Shown piece by piece: positions 56,701 to 64,000 of a stretch of DNA of 64,000 bases. The position numbers were made by a program, and so were the translations under genes. Source of the stretch: Isoetes taiwanensis. Lineage: Eukaryota; Streptophyta; Lycopodiopsida; Isoetales; Isoetaceae. Each line of letters opens with the position of its first letter. The stretch's first letter is position 1. The stretch is taken from the NCBI GenBank assembly GCA_021234155.1, contig JAJEKV010000074.1, forward strand, positions 2,986,877 through 3,050,876, read 5' to 3'. Under the pieces are notes generated by a model, which worked only from the letters and a program-made list of their open reading frames with translations, was not told where the DNA came from and searched no databases.

Positions 56701-58773
56701 GGCGCTTAAGAGAACTGGCATTTCTGATACAATACTAACATTTGCATATGGCAAGTAGCTGAAGACAGTGACGAGACCATAGACGAGACCATAGACAACT
56801 AAGGTAGCAGCACATGTAGCAGCAACACAATATTAAATATGAAATCAACCCTATATTCTTTGCATTGTATATTTACGTTTGATAAATTAGTCTAACATTA
56901 AAATCAGATCTCATGGCATATAATACAGCAAACATTGGTCTTCAAATGAAGGGGAACATCAGCCCAATTTGGAAAGTTCTGTTGCATTCGGATCATGCTA
57001 AACACAAACAGATATTATATGTAAATAAGAACTGTGTTAAGATAAAAACTAAAGTGCATTACTTGCAAGTGTGTAACTCATATTCATTTCAAAGAAGCCC
57101 GAGGGCTGATACAAAAGATGGCACTTAGGCCCATCACAAAAATTCTTGACCCAAGAGCCACATTATAGATCAAATATTGGCGTGTGAGGGAAGTTCTACA
57201 TTCTTATCAGCCAAAAAGAGGAGGCTAAGAAGCAAGGTCATCCAAAGGGAGCCATTGCGCATAAGGCCGGAAGCAATCAAGGACCAACAAGGCTCAAATA
57301 GAACTGCCTTCCTCAAGAACCACAATAACTGGCAAGGATTAGGTCACCACAAATGCGCCTCTTTCAACCTCGAGACTATCTCCTGAGACACCTCAACATG
57401 GACCTCCTACCGGGTGTAACAAGGCAATTACAAATTGTAAAAAAATTGAGTTGTTGAAGTCGGAGCCGCTAAATGATCGGGAACATTGCTTCATGGTGCG
57501 CGAGGACGCTTTACAGCGACGGAGCCCTCCTTTCGGACCGGCAAGGTCCCCAGTCGAACGCCGCCTGGGGAAGCTTTGCGACATGCTTGATCCATATTCT
57601 CCGCCGTGCCTATGTCAATGCAAGAAAAACATGTTTAATCTAAAGAAATGAAGGAGGCAAACGTAGTTTCTGCCAATGCGGCCGCTCGATAGAGCTGATT
57701 AAGAATACCGAGAATGTCGCCGAGACAATGAACTCCAATTTAAAGAACTTAATGGAACGATGGGTCCAAGGCCGCCCGAAAGCAAAACCGTGATATCTAA
57801 AAAGCTTTGCTTAATGGCCAATTTTCGCCATCGCAACGGAGCAGAAAGTCGGTCCGAAAGCAATTTAGGGGCTTAATCGATTGAAGAATTAGGAAGGGTT
57901 TAAGGATTGAGGCTGGAAATTCGGCTAAGGTGGGCGCTTTGGGGACGGTATCCGCTACCTTAGGGCACGATAACCGGGCAACCGTGGAGGGCGAGGGGGC
58001 CTCGGGTATGGCAAAAACGGTGTAATCGCGGAGGCCTTCATTGATGCACCGTCCCCGCCTTGGGGAGATCAGGCGGCAGACGACGAGTGTTAAGTGCCAT
58101 GTCAATGCCACGCTACAAGGCCATAGCGGTCCATAGGGTCGGGCGATGGCGTGTTCGGGTTATATGCAAATGAGGCTATCGAATAACGATGGGGAGCCTA
58201 GACCCCCTACCAGGATGCCATAACTTCTTAACCTTAGAGATTCTTGGAAAAATTTGTTCTTCAAAGTTGTAGTCCCGGGTCATTAGGTACCCAAAACACC
58301 CGGTGGACGCTAAGAGCGCGAAATGTATCTCGACCTACAAGAGTTTGCCTCTTAAGTGCTGAAACATGGCGACCATACCCTATAGGTTGTAATTGATTTA
58401 TGCATCTATTTACTTGGTATCTTTTATATAATTTACTCGTAAAGTGCTTATTTATAATTTGACTTATGCATCTATTGTTTTGGGTTTGGTACATATTCTA
58501 TCTTCTTATTAATATTTAAGTCGGTTCTATTGCTTAAGATGTTCTTATATAGATTGTATCGCTTAAGTTTTCTCAAATTATATCTGATACCTCACAAATT
58601 ATATCTCTCAAATTAATTGCAATGAGTTTCAAGTATCATACAAAATATGTTGTATTATCGTTTTTTGGCCGTCCGATGACACCACCTTCCACAGAATATG
58701 CTGGCTGCGAGAATCCAAGCCACCAGCATGGGGTCAACATGGGGTCAAATTGACCCCATTAAATAGGAGCATG
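56701..58773. other. No gene recognised
   Basis: 57440-58250 is GC- and CpG-richer and includes a minus frame (58111-57797) without known motifs. A phrase at 58218-58275 (ccataacttcttaaccttag ... aaagttgtagtccc) resembles the conserved transcript segment of some plant Ty3-type LTRs, so an old LTR fragment is possible. The rest is AT-rich. Confidence 0.35.
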
Positions 58774-59048
58774 CCTTGCACAAAAACCATGGTCTCAAGC
58801 CAAAATACAAGAGGCGAGCATGTAAATACAGCAGCATAACAGAAGTAAATTATATGGAACTGTCATTCTCTTACAAGACAAAATAACAGTAGTAAATTAA
58901 GTGGCATATGTACACACACAATCGCACCTTGCACAAAAAACCATGGCATCAAGCCAAAATATAAGAGACGACCATGTAAATACACCACCATAACAGAAAT
59001 ACATCAAGTGAAATTGTTGTTTTCTTAGGACATAAACATGGCATATGA
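58774..59048. repeat. Tandem duplication of about 153 bp next to the HUH gene
   Basis: Units start ccttgcacaaaaa.ccatgg at 58774 and 58927 and share catcaagccaaaatataaga, catgtaaatacacca and ggcatatg words. It lies just past the 3' end of the minus-strand Rep-like gene and may be part of the same element's terminal region. Confidence 0.75.
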
Positions 59049-59061
59049 AACATCAAAGACA

Positions 59062-60717
59062 AGCTCAAAGACAAGCTTGCAGAGCCCCCAATGCGAAAGC
59101 ATGTCTTATGATGCTATCCAATGCCGTAATCTCCTCGCGGACAAGAGCGCCCTTTGCAAGGCTCATATGCGGCCTGAGAGTATGAAGCTCAGATGTAGCA
59201 ACTACGAGCCGCTCCCATGCAACACAGTTCATAGCAGTATCAATTGCCAAGTAAAACCTGCAAAGCTGACGCCTAAGAATACGCGTTGAGGCCGCCATCC
59301 TATGCATTTTCGTGCCAATCTGAACTAGCTGGTTCACGAACTCCTCAAACACGTAATGTCTCCTCCAGTTCCGGTGGGTAAACCGAAGGCCGGATGGGAG
59401 GCATCCACGCTTAGAACTCGACGCTGAAGGATCTATGTGCAAAGATAGATCATCTCGCAGATCATCCGTGCATTTGCATCAATCTCCATTTCTAACCCCG
59501 CAACAAGAATAGCAATACATAAAGGAAATTGTACAATCACATAAGAACTAATGTGCCTATCCAACAAACTATGGTATGATCTCCTCAGATAAATTGGAAT
59601 GTAATCAAAGATCATGATCAAGTATCCGAACCTTAGGGTCTGAACGTGGGGCGACAAAAATCATGGAAATTCTCATCAGCCTCATCAGTGGGGACGGAGT
59701 CATCCCAATACCTATGTCTGCCAGGTCCATTTCTCTCAACTGGCACATAGCCAGCTGATAGGCCATATAGAATTGTTCGAATATCTCAAGGCATGCAACG
59801 AAAGGTGATTCGGGATCCTCTATGCAAAGACGGACTCGTGGTTCATTCACATGGGCTGTGTTAGAAGGGATTATCCAGCTACTGGACCGGGTGTACTTGT
59901 CGCTCCTGATCATTCTAGCCAAGGTAAAAGTGAGGCTCCGTATGGCATGGCGTCCCCCATGATATGAAAACGTAATGTGCTGCTTTATTGAGAATGTTAC
60001 GATTGTCAAGAACACAGAGGCCCTTAGTATCTCCAGCGCCCCAACGCAGGTAAAGATCTTTGCCTTTCTGTATCATGGAATCGCTCACATTATGCAGGTG
60101 ACATAAATAATGCACCTTGCCAATATCCTTCATACAGTAGCCCACCATCCCTTCAAAACAGTGGAGCCTTGTGTTCCTGAGCGTCTTGCAAACCAGAACC
60201 ACACTTGCTGGCTTACATGGCCAGTTGAAGTCTCTCTTGATAGCTTCATTGATAGCCTTGGGAGATCTAAAGTGTGCTCTCAAAACACTTTGAACATGCA
60301 AGTGATCTGCAGAGGATCCGCTCTCCAAGGCAATAGCCCTTGCTATGCAGTTTCTGTCACAGAAAGATGATAGAGCTTCATAGAAACTGCACAGAAAGAT
60401 GATAGAGCTTCATAGAAACTGAGGTGCACATCTTGGCATGAGAGGCCTAATGTGATGGACACGTCAATTGCCCCCCAATTAAAGGACGAATTGGGCATGG
60501 CAGGAGGCTCTTGGGTCTGTCCAGAGCTAGAAGTGCCAGGCATGGCAGCAGCAGGGCGGATTGGATTCATTTGTGCACTAGCAGACATGGTAGCAGGAGA
60601 CCGGATAGGATTCATCTCTGCACTAGCAGACATGACAGGAGGAATCGGACAAACAGACGGGATGGGTTCCTGGCCTGCCGCACCCCGCCCCTTCCTTGTT
60701 GCCTTTCTCAAAGACAT
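59062..60717 (-). pseudogene. Rep-like HUH endonuclease (Replitron-like or CRESS-Rep-like), frameshifted
   Basis: Minus-strand frames line up as one protein. The N-terminus (from ATG 60717) is basic, then carries a Met/Pro-rich repeat (MSASAEMNPIR and MSASAQMNPIR). A frame break at 60358-60421 is a 32-bp tandem duplication. After it comes DHLHVQ (60290-60304), matching the HUH metal-binding motif. About 55 residues later comes GYCMKD (Tyr-x-x-Lys, 60128-60139), matching the catalytic motif of single-tyrosine HUH enzymes. Further on are ARMIRSDKYTRSSSWIIP and, after other frameshifts, a C-terminal region to 59065. HUH enzymes nick single-stranded DNA and attach to its 5' end through Tyr. No helicase motifs are seen. 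Replitrons and CRESS-type Reps share this motif pair; the transposon reading fits the context better. Family assignment is from motif memory. Confidence 0.6.
60358..60421. repeat. 32-bp tandem duplication disrupting the HUH gene
   Basis: The 32 bp cacagaaagatgatagagct (continuing tcatagaaactg) occurs twice back to back. As 32 is not a multiple of three, it shifts the frame; with one unit the upstream frame runs directly into the HUH-motif frame. Confidence 0.9.
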
Positions 60718-60764
60718 AACAGAAAACTAAAAAAAAAACAACATAAAGCAAACAAGGCGCTAAC

Positions 60765-60929
60765 CTGATAGAAGAAACGTCGATCCCAGCTGCAAATTTC
60801 AAAGGAGGACCAACCCATCACCTTCATCACCATGCCGCCACCTCCAAGAGCCGGAATTGGAACCCCTTGGCTGCCCAGCATGTGCCCAGGGTGCACGCAC
60901 GATATTATCCACAATACGACCTTCGCCAA
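60765..60929 (-). CDS. Possible 5' exon of the HUH gene
   Basis: The minus strand reads a frame from ATG 60929 (MAKVVLWIISCVHPGHMLGS) through a Gly-rich segment to CSWDRRFFYQ, ending at a donor-like tatcag|gttagc near 60765. A T-rich acceptor (tttttttttag) lies at about 60727, just before the main frame. A 40-bp gap is short for a plant intron, so a 5' UTR reading is equally possible. Confidence 0.25.
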
Positions 60930-61544
60930 CAGAAAAATATGGCTTCTTTCCCAAAACGGACTATCAGCGTCAGCTTCCTACTCCTTTACATACGACTACA
61001 GCAGCAACCTTTAGAATTCTAGAGTTAGAAATATATGAATCTTGATCGGCACTACATTGTTCCATCGAATCCTCGTAAAAAACTAGAGCATTCTTCATTT
61101 CGTTATTGATCAAATTGTCCATGCCCTAGCACTATATTGTCCATGCCCTAGCTCTATGGAAGGTGTTCTTCACCGTACTCCATTCGAATCCAATAGCAAA
61201 ATATTGATCCCTAAATGATATTCAAACTTATCCAGATTCCATGCCCATACTACATGCAGCTCCTCACATTCTAACCAAGCAAAGCTCTATGGACTCCCAC
61301 GAACCTTTTGGATCACTTGCAAAAGAAAAGCATTGTTACGAGGAAGGGGGGGTGCGAGGAGGAGTATTTTAGCCATGCATTGTCCCATATATCTTTAAGT
61401 TGTTTATTCAACACAAGTTCCTACTTGACAGATACATGCAGTATTCCCGTGGTCGTTAGTTCTTCAAGCTTGTGTAGCATCATTAACAAATTTGTTTGTG
61501 TAACCCATGGGTTTTATCTCCTCTATAGTATTTGGAAGTACCAC
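60930..61544. other. No gene recognised
   Basis: AT-rich intergenic sequence; tccatgccctagc occurs twice near 61120 and 61140. No coding evidence. Confidence 0.5.
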
Positions 61545-61721
61545 CCTCCCTTCTACCATTGAGCATAAGGATCAATCCCATAGGTTTGCCATCTCTGGTT
61601 AGTTGCCCTCCCTTGTACCATTGAGCATAAGGATCAATCCCACTGTGTTTGCCATCTCTCGGGTAGTTGCCCTCCCTTGTACCATTGAGCATAAGAATCG
61701 ATCCCACAAGTTTGCCATCTC
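61545..61721. repeat. Tandem repeat of about 62 bp, three units
   Basis: Each unit reads ccctccctt.taccattgag, cataaggatcaatcccac and gtttgccatctct. Units start near 61545, 61607 and 61670. The minus frame across it (61483-61707) is just the translated repeat. Confidence 0.9.
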
Positions 61722-62873
61722 TTTACAATCCTGGCATCAATCACGATACTTAAGGGGCATTGTTTAATATTTGTGATTTCCATGGGTAGGCCTCTCCTTC
61801 AAACTTGTTGATGTCAAGCAAGAATAATTTCTTTATGGCATTCCAAGCTGAGGCCAACTCCTTAAGAAAGGGAGAAAATGTGGCTTTAGATTAAAAAAAT
61901 GAAGCGAGACCTTGACAGAGGGCTTGATGTATGGCGGCATGGAATGTGGGAAGCGGAGTCCAAGGGCCCCGCGACCGGCGGGAGCCGGGAGCGGGTCTGG
62001 AATCTGCGACCCACTTCCAGGCCGCCACAACATGGCAACTGAGAGTTTTGGTTGATTCTTACCTGCAGGTGACCGCTTGAGCGGAATTGCTGTGCCGCTT
62101 TCTATTCCGGAGGTTCTATTTCGGAGGCGGAATCGTCGACCCAGTTGCCATGTTGTGCATATGGATAGTAGTGTAAATGAGGTGGACACCTAGAAACTTC
62201 ACCTTAGGTTTCCCTCGGAAGAAAATAATGGGACTGCGGAATTGTATACATATGACGTCCTAGAAGGTCCCTGCTGCTGTCTGGTTTGATGATGTGGCCC
62301 AATCATAGATGCTTACATTTAAGACGAGGGTTGAAAAACGGCTTTATTACTTCTATCTGCAATTCCTAACCATAACCTAACTTAACTAGCAAGCCTCGAA
62401 CTTAGATTTTGCTTACACCGGCATCATGTTCTTGCTTACTGGATTTTTACAAGAACAAATGCCTCACAAAATTTTGACCTCAAAATTTCCAGCTTTACCC
62501 GGACTTTTCAATTCGGTTATTCTGGGCAGGAAGCCCCCCTAATTTCGAGCCCTGACTAGTATAAAAAAGGAACAGATTAAAATTTAAACTGCAGATGAAA
62601 AGGTCCAACCAACTTACATAAAAAAAAGCACAACCTCAATCTCACATTGAAGTAGAGACAAAACAAATGACAAAACTTTTGTTTCTGTTTCTATTCCTAC
62701 AGTGGAAGCAAGAACAAGATCACCTAGCCATAATGAGTTTTGAAGCTTGCTGTTTAGCATGATTGAAAGAATTGTTTTCATCAAGAAACATCAATAATCA
62801 GAATTGACAATCCAAAAGCATTAATACTCATAAACTAACCTCCTTAGCCAGAAAAGCATTGAAGTTCATCCTG
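61722..62873. other. Intergenic, with a 16-bp inverted repeat
   Basis: CACAACATGGCAACTG at 62026-62041 is inverted exactly at 62142-62157 around a 100-bp GC-rich core; both arms are preceded or followed by a cgaccca word, so a small foldback element is possible. 62158-62873 is AT-rich and probably contains the 3' untranslated region of the gene to the right. No frame is convincing. Confidence 0.5.
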
Positions 62874-63389
62874 TTAATAAAACTTCCAACCCTGCAAAGA
62901 AGAATCCAACCCTTTTCCAGCCCCAATCAACTGATGCAGATCAGAAAATCCTTCATCTTCAATCTGTTCAAAGTAATTCCCATAGACATATTCTGAAGAG
63001 TACCCATCCTCTTCATGGTGGAGCATGAGATGGCCATGCCACTCCCAAGTCCGGTACCCAGATCCTTCTTTTTCAGAATAACTAAAGCATACGTGATGAT
63101 CTCCGATACTTACAGCTTGCCCAGTATTGGGCTGCAGAAGCTGCCATTGTTTGCTACAAATAAGATCAACTATGGCTTCTTCGAGGCAAGCCTCTGCTTT
63201 TGCAAGGCGAGACTGGTGATCTGATTCTTGAGGAAGGGAAGGTTTTTGAAAAACCACCGGCCCGTTTTCTTTGAAGAAAGGCCTCAGCCCTAGCCTCTCC
63301 ATAGCCAGGTGCAGAGGCATGGTTTTAGGCGATCCCTTGGCCGCCTTCGCCATAGCCCCTACGTCGGAATAGGGTTCCGTGCAAAACAT
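62874..63389 (-). CDS. Conserved plant protein of unknown function, 171 aa (or 159 aa from the second ATG)
   Basis: This is the only intact, non-mobile-looking gene. The frame has two in-phase starts: ATG 63389 (MFCTEPYSDVGA...) and ATG 63353 (MAKAAKGSPKTMPL...). The second has the better context for a short protein. A helical mid-part (SRLAKAEACLEEAIVDLI) is followed by a compact domain: WQLLQPNTGQAVSIGDHHVC, then YRTWEWHGHLMLHHEEDGYS and SEYVYGNYFEQI. The combination of a GDHH.C strand, YR.WEWHGH.ML and a YGNYFE ending is what I remember from a small plant-specific family represented in Arabidopsis (At5g25360-like); that link is tentative. No signal peptide or membrane segment is visible, so cytosol or nucleus is likely. 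Biochemical role is unknown. Single exon as seen here; stop TAA at 62876-62874. Confidence 0.75.
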   Translation of the reverse strand: MFCTEPYSDVGAMAKAAKGSPKTMPLHLAMERLGLRPFFKENGPVVFQKPSLPQESDHQSRLAKAEACLEEAIVDLICSKQWQLLQPNTGQAVSIGDHHVCFSYSEKEGSGYRTWEWHGHLMLHHEEDGYSSEYVYGNYFEQIEDEGFSDLHQLIGAGKGLDSSLQGWKFY

Positions 63390-63744
63390 TTAAATATCTT
63401 TTTTCTTCTCTCTTGTGGTGATATTACCTCCCTCTATCAGCCATACCCTCTTCCAGTAGGGTAGGACGCCCATGAATGGTTCATTTAAAATTTAGAGCTC
63501 TGTTGTGCATCACGTAACCATCCATCAACACAAAAATTGGGTTCAAATGAAAGGTTGGATGCTAAACAATCTTATGGCATATTGATTTCCAAGAAATATT
63601 GGCGTCACTAAAAGTTATAAATGATCAAACAGAAGTGGACCTGAGGAACATAAGTGAGCACATTAAGCCCTTGATTGGTTCACAATTTATCCAGCAATGG
63701 TCCATTGTTCAGTTTTAGTCTTGGAATGGCATCAAGTATGTCCT
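63390..63744 (-). promoter_or_regulatory. Presumed upstream region of the 62874-63389 gene
   Basis: An AT-rich box (gatatttaaatg on the minus strand, 63387-63398) lies just before the first ATG, suitable as a TATA-like element only if the second ATG is used. A pyrimidine-rich run and gagagaagaaaaaag lie at 63395-63412. No other site is claimed. Confidence 0.25.
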
Positions 63745-63746
63745 GA

Positions 63747-63830
63747 TACAGTCCACTTGCAGCTACTAAAATCACACAAACACATACTACAGTCCACTTG
63801 CAGCTACTAAGATTTACTCAAACGTATACT
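63747..63830. repeat. Short tandem duplication of about 41 bp
   Basis: acagtccacttgcagctact followed by aa.at..actcaaac.ata is present twice (63749 and 63789). Confidence 0.8.
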
Positions 63831-63927
63831 TCTCGTAATGCTAAACATCTAGAAGTGTAGAAATGAGGGATTTGAACCCTCTAACAATTCCATTTTTCTT
63901 GCTGCACACTAAACAGTTGTTAGTAAA

Positions 63928-63992
63928 AGGGGATTCAAATGTGGATTGCATTGCCCAACAAATGGAAATGCAATCCACATTTGTTGTCCCCT
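63928..63992. repeat. Inverted repeat, about 25-bp arms
   Basis: aggggattcaaatgtggatt (63928) pairs with aatccacatttgttgtcccct (63972-63992), with a 13-bp loop and a few mismatches. It could be a MITE terminus or a small foldback element; the window ends 8 bp later. Confidence 0.65.
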
Positions 63993-64000
63993 AAAAAAAC

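Noticed and set aside
59062-60717. Helitron RepHel
   Set aside because: Only one catalytic Tyr motif is visible and no SF1 helicase motifs follow, whereas Helitrons have two Tyr and a fused helicase.
1-64000. tRNA genes
   Set aside because: I looked for cloverleaf-like A and B boxes by eye and found none I could support; a tRNAscan-SE run would be decisive.

Overview
The window reads as nuclear DNA of a land plant with a large, repeat-rich genome. Three things support this. There is a Ty1/copia retrotransposon primed by initiator-methionine tRNA. Spliceosomal intron borders (GT..AG) occur inside several genes. Near the right end (62874-63389, minus) lies an intact small gene resembling a plant-specific family. 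The mix of mobile genes (a DUF7869-like gene family, an intron-bearing Penelope-like reverse transcriptase, a HUH/YxxK Rep-like gene) points more to a seedless plant such as a fern, lycophyte or bryophyte than to a flowering plant. That taxonomic guess is inference. Nearly everything in the window is mobile or decayed; only the copia polyprotein and the small gene at 62874-63389 look intact.

Layout. 1-4450: diverged tandem repeats of about 800 bp. 4450-7740: AT-rich sequence without genes. 7748-8985 (minus): a broken gene with a possible ParB-like domain. 9225-9490: a cluster of short palindromes. 9880-13100: a decayed DUF7869-like gene. 14719-15000: a DUF8039-like fragment. 17490-28083: a second DUF7869-like gene, split by a 2.3-kb element (18353-20686, target duplication TTGAA) and by a complete young copia element (22280-27799, target duplication CTAAA).

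30645-41081: a Penelope-like reverse transcriptase locus. A multi-exon gene (31442-38354) is flanked by two 2.3-2.4 kb direct repeats that keep introns, and is itself interrupted by a 1.3-kb insertion. 42961-49520: two head-to-tail copies of an A-poor, pyrimidine-rich element with 15-bp terminal inverted repeats. 52540-53370: the C-terminal part of a third DUF7869-like copy. 54290-56178: a decayed pogo/CENP-B-like transposase. 59062-60929 (minus): a Rep-like HUH endonuclease gene (Replitron-like or CRESS-Rep-like) with several frameshifts, one caused by a 32-bp tandem duplication. 62874-63389 (minus): the probable host gene.

The genes do not form one pathway; they record successive transposition. 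The clearest nesting is the DUF7869-like gene, hit by the 2.3-kb element and by copia. The three 5' ends of the family that begins near ATATGTAGCATAATAACAGG (18353, 30309, 35693) link the DUF7869 and reverse-transcriptase loci to one unclassified transposon family. Family names come from remembered motifs, not from database searches.
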